A stretch of 64,000 nucleotides of DNA, taken from NCBI RefSeq assembly GCF_027744825.2, contig NC_071340.1, forward strand, positions 12,970,001 to 13,034,000, given 5' to 3'. Shown piece by piece: positions 47,760 through 62,474 of the stretch; within the stretch, counting starts at the first letter, position 1, and every line of letters begins with the position of its first letter. This stretch comes from Synchiropus splendidus (Eukaryota > Chordata > Actinopteri > Syngnathiformes > Callionymidae). The notes under the pieces are model-generated. The model was not told where the DNA came from and ran no database searches. It was given only the letters and a program-made list of their open reading frames with translations. The translations under genes were made by a program, and so were the position numbers.

Positions 47760-48040
47760 CTCTTGGTGCAATATATTGACATTGGGAAGTGGACCTATGC
47801 ATGCTATACTAACAACAAAGGCAGCCTCCCGTGTTGTGCGTTGACGCATGCACTTTAATGGAGTAAAAACATTTTCTTCCCTATGTAGCGCTCCGGCAGT
47901 TTGTAGGGCTTTAAATGGCAATTGGTGGTTTGTTTTTTTTTTTACATGTCACGTCCGCATATGACTTAACTTAACCAACATGCAACACTGAAGGCCACCG
48001 TCAGCGTCAGCATAGGACGCAAAAGTCCACGTCAATATCA
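47760..48040. repeat. Palindromic miniature element
   Basis: The left end (TTGGTGCAATATATTGACAT, GTGGACCTATGCATGCTATA, GGCAGCCTCCCG) is matched in reverse by the right end (GACTGATATTGACGTGGACT, TTTTGCGTCCTATGCTGACG, GGCCTTCAGTGTTG). The ends thus form imperfect inverted repeats of about 70 bp around a central part containing GCTCCGGCAGTTTGTAGGGC. A relative lies at 18,460-18,575. Confidence 0.5.
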
Positions 48041-50613
48041 GTCAGGATGTGTTGTGTGACCGAAATAAGCATACATTCATTCATCATTTTAGCACAACAA
48101 AAACACTGATAACAGGGTGGAAAAAAACCACACAATCAGCCACAATGGGAGACCAGTTGAAAAACAGATTTGCAGCCTCATCCAAGCTCATAGAACTCTG
48201 TTGTTTTCCTCAATCTCACTTCTTTTTCTTATTCATCTGCTTTGCTTTCTGTAATTGCCTTTATGTTCAAGTACAAAACAACAAAGCCTAATTGGAATAA
48301 AAACATCCTGCTTGAACATGATTACGGGTAAATGTGAATTATTCACAGCAGACGTTCTTAATGCTTCCTGTTGTGTACACATTTTTATATCCTGTGTAAT
48401 AGAAAACAACCTCAAGGCAACACACTGTTCTACGTTTGCATCACATCGTCTGTTCTTGGGTTTCAAAGTGGATAACAATGTTGATATTTTTTCACACAAA
48501 ACTCTCAAATACACGTGGACAGATAAGTGCTCTTTCATTTAATCATTTCTTCTGCAAAGAAGGCTATTTTTTTTTGCTGTTTTTTTTTGTCGATAAAATA
48601 ATTCTGAAACCTCCAAAAATGTGATTACATTTTCAGGAAATGTAGGCATTTTGGAGGTCTCTGCCACTTCATTTTCTAGTTTAGGCTTTTTTGTATGGAC
48701 TTGTAAAGCACTATCTGGTTGGACATTGTGATCTAATAAAGTTTCATCTCCAAGAATCCAATGTGTGAGTCATTGTGACAAGAGCAGGTAACACACAGGT
48801 CGATTCACCACTACACAAGTGTCAGTCAAGTCTATCTCATAAAAACCTCGGTTCTAAGTTATACTTGCGCCATAATCCTTCAGACCCAAACACAGTTCCT
48901 AATTCTGTGATGGTAAAAGACAGCAGCTCAGCTCATCTGTAAACAAAATATTGGATTTTGGTCCTCTTCCCCGTCAGTGTGATTGAAAATGTCAGCAGCT
49001 GCAAATGTGTGACAAATTCATCATGAAGACTTTTCATGTGTTTTTCAGATGAAGCTTCGAAGTGTGCGCTCTCTCTTTTTGTTTGCTTGAGACGGCGATT
49101 TATCGCACTGAATCGCACCCCCTGATGATGTTCGACCTCGAGCTGGAAGAACAGAGAGAAAGGAGAGGGAAAGGGGAAGGCTGGCAGTTTAAGTCCTGTG
49201 TGCTCTTCTTTGCAGGCGGTCCTCGTGCCTGCACCCGCACTGATAACACGGATGAGGAAAGAAGGGGACTTGGGGATTGGAAGAGGGGGCAAAATTTAAA
49301 GTGCGACGCTTTGGGTGTAAGACATTCCACCAAAATGGTTTCAAGCTCGTACTTGGTTTTCAGGCACGAGCCAAAGGTCACATTATTAAAACACTCAATC
49401 TTACACAAATAACTTTGACTGCTTCTCTTGATAGAGAAAAAGTTGGTGGAAAAAAAAACAACAAAAAAGTCACCACCCAAATTTTACGAGGCAAATGGGC
49501 ACAAGCCCCTCATTGGGTCAGGCTCCACAAACTTCTTTTTTTATTGTGCTTTATTGTACTGGCTTCTTTTGGCTGGCAGTGTGGTGCAAGGAAGACATGA
49601 AAACGGAACGCGATGAACAGATGCTCGTGGCACACAATAACACACGGTGGTCAATACACATTCACAGAGAAATAGTGCGAGGATATATAAAAAGACAAAG
49701 ATGGGAAACAAGGATATGAGGGAGAGGCCAAGTGAGGGCGTTCCAGCACACGACACTGTTACTACGGAGCGAGGGAGTGGGTGAGTTGTGATCGCTGAAC
49801 CATCTAACTCTTCTAGTTTGGGAGACACAGAGAGGAGGGTACAGAAAATAAAAAATAAAAGTTGAAAGCAGAATAAGCAAGATTAATCTAAGTGCAATTC
49901 AAGTGTTCATACCCTATCAATGTTTGGCTCAGTCATTGCTAATACACAGTGAAAACCTCTTGTATAAAAACAAAAAAAAAACTGTAGTAAGCCTGGTCTG
50001 AGTAGGTGTACTGTAGGAGGCAGACCTCGGAGACAATGTCCTTGCTCAAAAAATGTTTATTTACAAGGTGCTCCAGGATGCAAACAAAAAATGAAGGAAA
50101 AAGTTTAAAAAAAATGTATTAAAAAAGTAACCAAATAAAAATATAACCAAAAACAAACCCCAATTTCGAAGGAATCAATAGTTAACTTAACTAAGAAAAC
50201 TTTACTAACTTAAACTTGGAGTACCATAAAGAAATTCTACATACATCGGCACACTGCCAGCTCTATCATAGCCTGACGGCGCCCCTGTTACCTCTTGATA
50301 CTGGAACCCCCTCAGACTTCACTCCTTACCTTACCTGGACTGTACCTCTCAGGTGAATCCACAACTCCACTATCAATCGCAACTCCACCCTAAAGCTAGA
50401 AGACAAACGTCAGTGCTCACCATGTTGCCCACATAACCAGTTGTATGCGGCCTATTGCTGCTCCATCACTCCTTTAGACTAAATAGAACAAATAGCGACA
50501 CTTTCATGCACTTGGCCTCACCCACTGTTGGAACCTTCTACTGATGTCGCCAATGACATCACCAAGGTGACTGAACCATCTGTGGGCCTCATGTTGAGTA
50601 ACACAAACCAACT
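48041..50613. other. Unassigned non-coding sequence
   Basis: Two weak items only: a 13-bp inverted pair ACCTCCAAAAATG/CATTTTGGAGGTC around 48,609-48,660, and overlapping open frames of 107-126 codons on opposite strands at 49,062-49,600 that have no recognisable domain. I do not call a gene. Confidence 0.4.
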
Positions 50614-50615
50614 TA

Positions 50616-51165
50616 CCGTAAATTCCGCACTATAGAGCACAGCGGAATATTAGCCACGCCCACAAAATTTAATAAAGCAATAGATCTAGTTCATACACAA
50701 GCCGCATGGGTCTATAAGCTGCGGGTAAAGTAGTGTTGTCTGCGCCATAGAAAGGTCTGTGGTGCACCACCAGGATCACTTCCAAACTAGTCTTGAAAAT
50801 GTGGTGCAGCATCAGGACTGACTCATGAAACAAACTCAGAAATGTTCTGAACTTGAATCATGACCTCGCCACGTCTTTTACATTAAAGCGCTCAAAATGC
50901 GCTGTTTTTGTCTGCGTGCCCAAAGGTCCGGCACCACAGCAGGTCTCAACTGCTGCTTCTCGTCTCAAGTCCTCCAGGTTATTGGCTCTGTTGGTGGAGC
51001 TGCAGACACGCAGGCAAAAACAGCGCATTATAAGCACTTTAAGTTAAACAAAATGCTTGCGATGTTATCAGTTTGACGTGATACATATTAGCCGCGTCGT
51101 TGTATAAATCCACAAGATTCACTCTGTGAGAAAAAAAGTTGCGTCTTATCGGCTGGGAATTACAG
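50616..51165. mobile_element. TA-flanked miniature transposon, 550 bp
   Basis: The ends read CCGTAAATTCCGCACTATAG and, in reverse, CTGTAATTCCCAGCCGATAA, with TA just outside each (50,614-50,615 and 51,166-51,167). Inside both ends, GCCGCATGGGTCTATAAG and GCCGCGTCGTTGTATAAATC keep the usual pattern of this family. TA duplications suggest a mariner-type superfamily. The 64-codon frame inside is not a gene. Confidence 0.65.
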
Positions 51166-51167
51166 TA

Positions 51168-54100
51168 CTTTGCTAATCTGAAATATGAAACAACTGACAT
51201 TTAATGGAACAAATAAACCTATTTTAGCCTAACAATTCTTGCCCAGCTTGTTTGAATGCATGCAGAATGAAGGTGGAACTAAGCAAACAACAATGATTTT
51301 AACTTTAACTAAGAGACAAATGGAGTGACTCTCACTCACTTTGTCATATGAACCAATATCCCTTTTTTTTGTGTGTGCAAGTGCGCACAGAGGTGCATTG
51401 CTGTCACGCCCAATCTGAATCCAATCCATCCCATCTGCATAGTATGTGTGTTCTTTGTATAATCACAATGGTTTGGACGTCTTTACACACCTGCTTAATT
51501 TGACTGTTGATATCTGATAAATACCGAGGCACGATGAAAACCACTGGTGCAAGGACTTTGTGAACAACCTATTACATGTACCTAATACTCGTATAAATTT
51601 GTACAACATCCCAAAATTCTACAAACAGAGCATGGGTCAGTGCTGGGATGAAAGAAAGTCAACTTTCCAAGCTTCAAAGCTCCCTTCAAAACCAGGTGTA
51701 ATACAACATACCACAGAGTGTAAGAGCATGTCCACTGTGAATATGAGAATAGAGAGCAGACTGAGATGCGGTCTGACCTTTCTTGGGTCACTTTTGAATT
51801 TTGGACTGAATTGTAGAGAGCGTGTTTTGGAAATCGAAATCACACAAGGAGTCGGAAGCAGTCATCACAGCTAAAGGCTTGGTTGTTTGTTTTCAGCGGA
51901 CCCAGGTCATGTATTGGAACTGGGTGAATGAAAAAGCACGGGCATAAATAGGAAGAAATTCAAAGTTATATTGAGCGAAAAAGCTGGTATTAGAGTCGCT
52001 CCCACAAAAACGTATCCCTCTCGCTTCACCTTTATTGCTATAAATCAAACATGACACTCTTTAAATGGGGAATATTAATTATTGATGCTTCAAGCCAAAA
52101 TAACTTGGAGAGGAAGAGGAAGTAAGGGCACACAATAATTCATTTTCAGGTCTGTTAGGTTTTCCGCTCAATTCCGAAGACTAGATTTCATGCTCACAGG
52201 AGTAGAACCACACAGATATTTTAGTGGTGAAACAAGGTGTAAGAGCTCATAAGCAAATCGCTGTCAGAGTCGGCGCAGGGAAAGTTTTGCCGGTGATATT
52301 ATGTTCCATGCTCATAGCCCATACTTAGAAAGCGGAAGTACTGCATACACACATCACTCTTCAGCCGACATCATCGAGCTGCAAATGAGAAACTGCACGT
52401 TTCCTAGCAACAAAGACGGAGCCGAGCTGTGAAGAAAGCTTGGCAAGGACTTGACTATTCCTGCCAGTGGTGTTGATAATCGGTTCACAGTAGAATTGGT
52501 GGTTTTTTGACTGTGAAGCCTGGTGGCTCATTAAATTGAATTATGCCGTACAATATTACTTTGTGTTTAAATAATCATGTCATTTCTCGAAAAGGATTTT
52601 GTGCTGTCTTTAACACCATCGTTTCTCACAGTGATTAATAACTATGATGCTACTAAGCAGAAAACACATGAACTATAATATGATATAATATATATATGAT
52701 AAACTGGGGGCATGAAGGAGAAAGAATATCTCCAACTGAAGTGTACCTTAAGGTCCACTTTCGGTGTTCGGTGTTGTAGTCCAGACCACTTGACCAAGAC
52801 CGAGTCAAGACCAAGACCAGCTGAAAAAAGAATAAATCATACACAGACACTCAGTTATTTATTTATTTACTTTTAAGAGTCAACTGAAACACTATCATTG
52901 GAACAAAGTGGTTTCCCCTGTATTCAATTTGGTTTTGCCCCCCTCAGGCAAAAAAATCCCACAAAGCTTAGACAAAACTCAACAGTTCTCTTTCAAGGGA
53001 GCAACACATGCAGTAGGGAATATAATATTTGGATATTCAGCACGTTCCAAATGTATGGTGTTTGTGGAGTTCTGAGGAACGGTGAACTGCGTGCTCACAA
53101 CAGCAGCAAGGAGACAAGCCTTTGCCTCTTTTTAGGTGTCATTTTTGATGCTTCCAGGAATTAAACCTTGTTTATTTATCCAGTTCAGCTGTTAAGATTT
53201 GTCTCTCACAAAAGGTACTCCACTGCAAACCATGAAAGACAAAATCTCTGACGAAGCACATGCAGAGACAGTTTATGCATTTTTATCATAAATTATTTGA
53301 AGTATTGACGGGACACTTCAATACTAGAATGTGCATACGTCTTGTAGTTGTAAATGGCCAGTATGTAAAAACATTGCTGAATGATGTTTACAGAGTCAGA
53401 ACATGCAGAACCAAGGCAATCAACCAAGGGATCGAGGAATGAAATACATACACTCCACAAATAAGAAAAAAAAAATAGCAGGCAGTAATCGCTTGGTCTT
53501 ACATTTATTTCGTGGGTTCTTAATTCATGGAAGGCAACAAATATTTCATTTTAAATTCCCTCCTTCACTGAGTCAACTCGGAATTACAGCCCTTGAAAAT
53601 GTGGACGACTTGGAAAAGTGGAAATAAAGATGACCAGTATGACCTCGGGACAGCTTTTAAAATACTGAAATTTAAAGCGAGATACTCACAATACTCCATG
53701 ATGACACTCACCTGGGTGTATTTTTATCCAACAGGTTGGTTACCTAAGGCAAAAGTGAGGATCCAGATTTGGTTCAGGTCGGAGCACTTTTTGGCAGGAA
53801 GCTACATCTATCTTTTATTTTTGCAACAAGCGGGATGATAATGTTTTTAAACAAAGCTTAGGGAAGAGAACGCTTTGTTCAGATCAAAGTCATTAAGTGA
53901 GGCCTGAACTGAAGTTATTGGTTTCTATCTTTGGATTGGAGATGATTATCAAGGATTAAGGATTTTCTTTGTATGATCCACAGGTTCGGAGAACTAAAGT
54001 GTCTACGGAGGCCATGAGAGGCTACAAGTCAACCAGAAGTCATACATACAGAAAGCACAAGAGAAGCACAATAAAAAAACATAATAAATCACTACACAAA

Positions 54101-55853
54101 TGGAGGTGTCACTGGGAAGTGTCGACCACCACAGGAGAGGAAACAGAGGGGCCTCACCGGCCGTGTCTTCTGTCTTGCTCCATGCATGTTTTGGGCTTGA
54201 AACTTGACCGTCCAGGCCGCAGTTGATAAGGAATGTAATTTGATAAAGTCCAGAATGAATCATGCAGCTAAGCACCTCCAGTCTGTCTGCTTCGATGGAC
54301 TCATACATTATGCAGGAATCCATAAGTGGCTGAGACTGAGGCAAAGAGTTGGCGGGGGGGGAGGAGTGTGAGAGGGCATGAACACAGAGGGAAATAAATT
54401 GAACAGAAAGATTAGAACACAAATGTGTTACGGAATCTGGGGCTAATAAGCTGAATGAGCAGATCTGGGCAACATCTTAATGACTGTAAATTCCAATAAC
54501 GCCACCAGCAGGTTATCCATCCATCATTGTCAGGCCAGAATCTTATTAATAGGTTTTATATTTCGTTCCATAGCGCTAATAAAAGAGTCACACACCTCAT
54601 TTAGAAGTGGACTAGTGGTGATAACTGCGCCACTCTTCGAGTGAGTGATGGGATTTGAGGACGTCTGAGCCGTCTCTGCAAGACAGTCGCACAAGGCAGG
54701 TGTTTTATGATCATGATCTGCAAGGGCAGCACGGACACGTCGCCCCAAAGAAGGTCCCAAGTTGGGTTCACCCTGTAGTCGAGTGAGAGTCCAGTGAGCA
54801 CTTTCCAAAAATACATAGTTTTACTGGTGACTAGACTGTTAGACGGTAGATGGGACAGGCTCACGACCCCCTCACTTGGACTGTATTTGCAGAGCATTTG
54901 CTGAGGTGTACAGTATGATGGCAGCCAGAGAAGCTCATATCTGACCAGTGAAGCACTGTTTTGTCCAGAATATTCATCAAAATTCCCCATGAAAATAAAT
55001 AGAAACCCATAACGTGACTCTGCTTTTGATGTGTTTGAGCATCCGTAACTTTATCTTGTTCCAGCTGCAAGGATTATCTTATCATTTTGTTAAAAACAGA
55101 TAAACAGAACAGTCCCCTCCGTGAGGGAAGGTGTGAGGGCAGGAGGACTTCACAGTGGTGACACGGCATTTGCTCGGCTGAAGATTCAACGTCAGTGAAA
55201 TATGTTAATTGTGCTGGAAACGCGATCATGAGCTGAATAAACGCTGCCTCTTTCATCTTGTCAAGGTAAGTGACATGTCTGAATGTGTGAAATACAGGCT
55301 GTCTGCATTTCTTAAAGGAGCGGATGAGAAGTATTTACACATCAAATTGCTCCTGAGGACAGTGAAGCTGCTTCCCGCTGTGCATCACCATGTTCTATTC
55401 TCTGACTAAGCTTTCCTGTGTTAGCACTGATGCAGAGTGGAACATCGGACTCAACTGGATCCTCACGCTCAAGATGCTGCTGAAATTGGTGTTGTATATT
55501 TCATTATTTAAATAAAGTGGCTATTGAATGTAATACAAATATTGGTGGAGTGGAATGATTATTTCAGTTCTCTGCTTGTTTGAGCTGTAAATTCAATAAG
55601 AAATAGTTACAATAAAGTCATGAAAGTTAAGCAACAGACTGGAGAACTCACTCTGACAGGTCGATCCTTATCACCCACGTCCCCACACACCAGGGAAGGT
55701 GACTCTCCAGTGAGGCCGCGTCATGTGCTGGGGCCATTTTTGTCTTCATTTATTTTTCAAATGATAAAATATTTTAGAAGATTTTATGAACCCATTAAAA
55801 GAGTGTAAATATAAAACAATGTCGCACAATGATTCTACTTGCAGAAAATAACA
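51168..55853. other. Unassigned non-coding sequence
   Basis: No supported gene or repeat. Short TA-rich sequence occurs at 52,676-52,698. The 139- and 129-codon minus-strand frames at 54,003-54,422 and 54,601-54,990 show no domain-like pattern or splice context. Confidence 0.4.
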
Positions 55854-55861
55854 TCTTAAGA

Positions 55862-56064
55862 CGGTAAATACATCGCGCCCCCAACACTCCGCCGCCTCTG
55901 TAAATAGTATCATTCGTCTAAAAAATGATATTAGTAATGTAGATCAACTTAGAATAAAGAATAACTTTATTAACATTGTTTTGGTCTGTAACAGAAAAGA
56001 TTTAAAGTGCATCAATTTGGCATTGACCCCCAGGGGGACCCGCCCCACTATTTGAGAAGGACTG
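55862..56064 (-). mobile_element. hAT miniature element with 8-bp target duplication
   Basis: In reverse the right end reads CAGTCCTTCTCAAATAGTGG then GGCGGGTCCCCCTGGGGG, a familiar hAT terminus of teleosts; the left end carries CATCGCGCCCCCAACACTCC. The 8 bp outside each end are identical (tcttaaga, 55,854-55,861 and 56,065-56,072), the duplication length of hAT elements. No coding content. Confidence 0.7.
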
Positions 56065-56072
56065 TCTTAAGA

Positions 56073-58220
<2,148 letters not shown>

Positions 58221-58631
58221 GCTGCAACTACTTTATTTTTAAATGACTTTTAATTGAAAAGAGAGAGAGATTACCCTCCTATTATCAAAAGATAAAGTCA
58301 CATAAAAGTTATACATTGAAGAACAAAACCAATGCAGTAGAGATAAATTATGCATAAGCAATTTTATTTTAGGATTATTACTAGAAATACCCCAAAAATG
58401 TGACCTCAAATCTGACCTCAAGTATTTAAATGGAAATATAAACACATTTTTCCCTCCCTCATTAACATGATTTCAATTCATTTTTTATTTATTTATATTA
58501 TTTTTTTTTAAGAGTTGAAAAATAGATGATATAACATCTAAGCCTGATTCATCCTTCTCTCTTACGGTGCATTAATGTAATTTACCTACATCCCAAATCC
58601 AAAGTGATCGAGGATCCTTCATGGTGCATTA

Positions 58632-59080
58632 TGTGACACAGTACACCTCATGTCATGTGACGCAGCACACTTCATGTCATGTGACGCAGCACACCTCATG
58701 TCATGTGACACAGCACACCTCATGTCATGTGACGCAGCACACTTCATGTCATGTGACGCAGCACACCTCATGTCATGTGACACAGCACACCTCATGTCAT
58801 GTGACGCAGTACACCTCATATCATGTGATGCAGTACACCTCATGTCATGTGACGCAGCTCACCTCATGTCATGTGATGCAGCACACCTCATGTCATGTGA
58901 CGCAGCTCACCTCATGTCATGTGACGCAGCTCACCTCATGTCGTGACGCAGCACACCTCATGTCATGTGATGCAGTACACCTCATGTCATGTGACACAGC
59001 ACACCTCATGTCATGTCATGTGACACAGTACACCTCATGTCATGTGACACAGTGCACCTCATGTCATGTGACACAGTACT
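58632..59080 (+). repeat. 24-bp minisatellite, 19 units
   Basis: Units read GTGACGCAGCACACCTCATG plus TCAT with substitutions; 19 GTGA cores can be counted. One unit has lost 5 bp (near 58,940) and one has gained 5 bp (near 59,015). Because 24 is a multiple of three, several frames stay open on both strands (the 163-, 98- and 74-codon frames); these are spurious. Confidence 0.95.
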
Positions 59081-59112
59081 TTCACAGTTTCTGGATTCAC
59101 ACATTTTTCTGA

Positions 59113-61514
59113 TCTCCCACCTGTGAATCTGCTCTGTGTGCATCCCTTGTTTACTTGTGGCGAGCGCACGCCAGGGAGGGACAATTTACATTAGCCCCTG
59201 GCATTGAGTCATATTTTAATTTTCCATTTAGCCTGTCCCACTAATTATTATGCTGCTAACGATTCTGACCTTCTCTGCTGTTAAGCGCCTTTCCAGCAAA
59301 AAGTACAGCAAATGATGGAGGGATGACGTGGAGGGGAGAAAACCGGGAGAGAGTGATGGAGAAGGACAGAGAAGAGGCTGACTAAGATGAGAGGTAGGAA
59401 GAAGTTTTAGGAGCCTGGCATTCAGTAAAGTGATAAATCTGTGGTTTATGGAGAAATGATGACAGATAATGTAAGTAAAGGTCAGCGCAGCATGTCAGCC
59501 GCTACTCCATCAAGGGGACTGAGGACTGGAGAGGAAGACTTCTTAAGGGAAACTGTGCACATTAGCTTGTACATCATTTTGATTTTATTTACTCGGGGAG
59601 ATATATCATCTGACTTGATGTGCTCTTTATCTGCACAAGGAGCGACACTTTGAGTGTCTAGCCTCACTGGATAGATTTTGAAAACTTCCATAAAATACTT
59701 GGTCTGAAAACACACTGGATATGTGAGTTTTCAGACCAAGTGTTATCCAGATTATTGCGTCGAGGTTTAGTACAAATGGTTGTGCGAACCCAACTCATCT
59801 CAGACTTGCTCTCACTTGCTCTCACTTGCTCTCTTGAACATGTTTTTTATTTGCTTTTATGGGCTGGTATTGTTTTTGTTTCTTTCACCGATCTGCGACC
59901 CGAAATTGTTTATTAAATAATCCCTTGTCATTCAGTGCGTCTTCCGTTCTCCAAGCTTCAAACCTGCGGCAGCATCTTTACATATTATAAAACAGCACTA
60001 CGTCTGGATTATCTGCGTCAGATCGCAGTTACTCCGAGGATCCTCTCCAGACTCCTCTTAAATATGATGATATCAAAAGAGAGGAGCGGGAGCTTCGTCT
60101 GTTACCTGTTTACAGGTCTCATCCTGTAGTAGCAGACAAAGTGCTTGTTGATTCAGTCCTGCTCTCCTCAGAGGGAACATTGTGACCAGGAAATCACTTT
60201 AGAGGTGATGACGTCAGGTAAGAAGCCACCCAGACACAATCGTCGGGCAGTGGAGATGGACCACCGCGCATTGTGATTCATATGGCTGATGAAATGCATC
60301 AATCCCGTCCAGACTTAATGGCAACCTTAAATCTTTAAATGTATTTGAACCTGATAAGACTTCACGTGGGCCAGTCGTGTGTGTGTGAGTGTTTGGGTAA
60401 ACATCAGGGAGCCCACCGTCTGCTGCGCCTGACAACAGTCCCTGTGTTGGACTCTTCCTCTCAAGTGTCAAAATATAATGATAAATGGGCTGTGCACCAG
60501 TGAGACAACCACAATCCCCCACAGCATTACATTTCCATAAGGCTTCACAGCTGAGGAGGACTCTACGCTGCCGCTCTCGATGACACCGAGGCGCCATTAC
60601 GACTCATGATAACACATTATGACTTACAAAATGGATTTCACTTTCTAAAGGCAATTGATTCGGAGTGGTGACGTTTGGAGTGTTCAAGGCACCCTGTTTT
60701 TGTTTATAATTCAAGTGTTTAGATTTTTGATCATTTCCAAATCATTTCAAATTCACAGCTTCAAGCACCTAGAAACATTTCACTTTCTGAGGGTACCACA
60801 GCACACTGTTGGTCCTGTCTTCTTGTAAATATTTACATCATTTCAAGTCTCACCTGTTCAGTCAAACTGCCAGTCTTCTTTCACAAATCACGCCTGTCAG
60901 TCGTCTCCACCATTCCACCCGCACTCCTTTCTCCATCTCCCTGATCACTGCCCATGAACAGGGGGTCACATGACTCACAGGAAGTAGCATCAACAGTTGC
61001 TGCTTGAGCAAGTGAGCAAACAAGCACAAGCTGTACTGCGCCGGCACCATTTCACAGCGATAGAAATGGCGTCAGCTCACAGTTAAATGCAGTGCCATTT
61101 ACATGGCAGCCGTGTTGGTGGTGCCCAAACTGAAAACTCCTTTATATTTGCGCCTGCACAAACATCAAGCCATCAAGGCATATTTCTGCTAAAACACTCT
61201 AAAGACATGATCATTTGGTGGAGAATAAAATGCATGCATTCCATTGCTATCATCATCTGGTTCAAACTTTAAAGTGGTGGACAATAAAACCGTTCACTGT
61301 TTGAGATGATGGCTCCTCAGGTTGTTAACTTCTTACATATATTAAACTTGACTTGAGGGGTCTGCAGTATCTATCTGAAAGGACTTCCCCACGAGGAACC
61401 TTTACTTATCGAACCACTGCTTGCTACCACAAACAGAGAACTTGGTTGACATTTGCTGAAAGCAAACGATAGCAATATATAAGACTCAATGCAGAGGTCA
61501 ACAGAGGACATGTA
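59113..61514. other. Unassigned non-coding sequence
   Basis: Contains the imperfect hairpin at 59,697-59,741 and a short ACTTGCTCTC triplication at 59,805-59,833, but no supportable gene. Confidence 0.4.
59697..59741. repeat. Imperfect 19-bp inverted repeat
   Basis: ACTTGGTCTGAAAACACAC (59,697-59,715) pairs with GTGAGTTTTCAGACCAAGT (59,723-59,741) with one mismatch and a 7-base loop. Confidence 0.75.
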
Positions 61515-61516
61515 TA

Positions 61517-61800
61517 CAAGTAACATCCGACTTACGACCTGCTCGACTTACGACCACGGCCAGCAGATGCTTTTTTTTTTAATTCAATGTCTGGCACTGC
61601 AGCACGTAGCAGCCTGGCATCGCGTACAACAGTTACTGCAGCACAGTATCCCAGCATCTCACTCTCACACAGCCATCTACCACTACAGTAGTAACTATAA
61701 CCCTCGCGTCGGCTATTTCAAATGGCATTCGACTTACGTCCAATCTGACTTACGACCGGTTGGTCGGAACTGATCCCTGTTGTAAGTTGGATGCTACTTG
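61517..61800. mobile_element. TA-flanked mariner/Tigger-like miniature element
   Basis: The left end is CAAGTAACATCCGACTTACG and the right end in reverse CAAGTAGCATCCAACTTACA, each bordered by TA (61,515-61,516 and 61,801-61,802). The repeated word GACTTACGACC inside both ends is typical of Tigger-like elements of vertebrates. It is 284 bp and non-coding; the 94-codon frame through it is chance. Confidence 0.75.
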
Positions 61801-62261
61801 TATTTAGTTGAGATAGCAAAAAGTCCCAAGATTAGATTAGTTTTACCTGGGAACGTTTGTATTATCAGTGGACTATTCACACTGGATTAAAAATATCAGT
61901 GAACCTACATGAAGTGGAATGTCTCTTATCACCAGTGTGCAGAGAAGGAAACTTTTTTTGTCTCAATTTGCCTTGTGGGGAAGTTTACCACTGGTCCATC
62001 TGCATTAGATCCGTATTATGAGGAGTGATTTCCTCGGTCCTCTTAAAGGTAAAAGTCCCTGTGGTGGCTTTGTGGGGTAAAGATTCCTGGCATTTGTTTG
62101 GGACAAAAATGTCAGTGTATCTTTACTTCCCCTGACATGGATGGGTGAAACTAATCCATCCGAATAAGACTTTAGACCACAACAGTATCAACCACCAATA
62201 GGAGAATGTGTGAATTACAGATTCAATCGAACGATCTCAAAACATACATTGAGGTTTTGAG

Positions 62262-62474
62262 CAGGTGTCTCCAACTGGTCCTCAGAGGGCCACAGTGGGT
62301 GCAGGTTTTTGTTCCAGCCAATCAGGAAAGCACGCTTTCCACCAAAGCGGTGTCTGTAATCAGTTGCTTGACAGTCTGGTGCTGCGTGTTCCAGCTGACG
62401 CCAGGTCGGTCAACCTGTGCGCTCTTGTTTGGTTGGAACAAAAAAACTGCAGCCCGAACGGTTTGAGACCCCTG
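62262..62474. mobile_element. hAT-type miniature element
   Basis: Left end CAGGTGTCTCCAACTGGTCC then GCAGGTTTTTGTTCCAGCCA; right end GGTTGGAACAAAAAAACTGC then GGTTTGAGACCCCTG. The two are inverted copies in the pattern of a common fish hAT family. The bordering 8 bp do not match, so the duplication has decayed or the ends are slightly off. Confidence 0.65.

Noticed and set aside
49062..49600. Overlapping 107-126-codon frames on both strands
   Set aside because: Low-complexity composition, mutually overlapping on opposite strands, no recognisable domain.
54003..54990. Minus-strand frames of 139 and 129 codons
   Set aside because: No domain-like pattern and they overlap plus-strand frames; probably chance.
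58621..59112. 163-codon open frame with eight-residue repeats
   Set aside because: It is the 24-bp minisatellite read through; several frames on both strands are open for the same reason.
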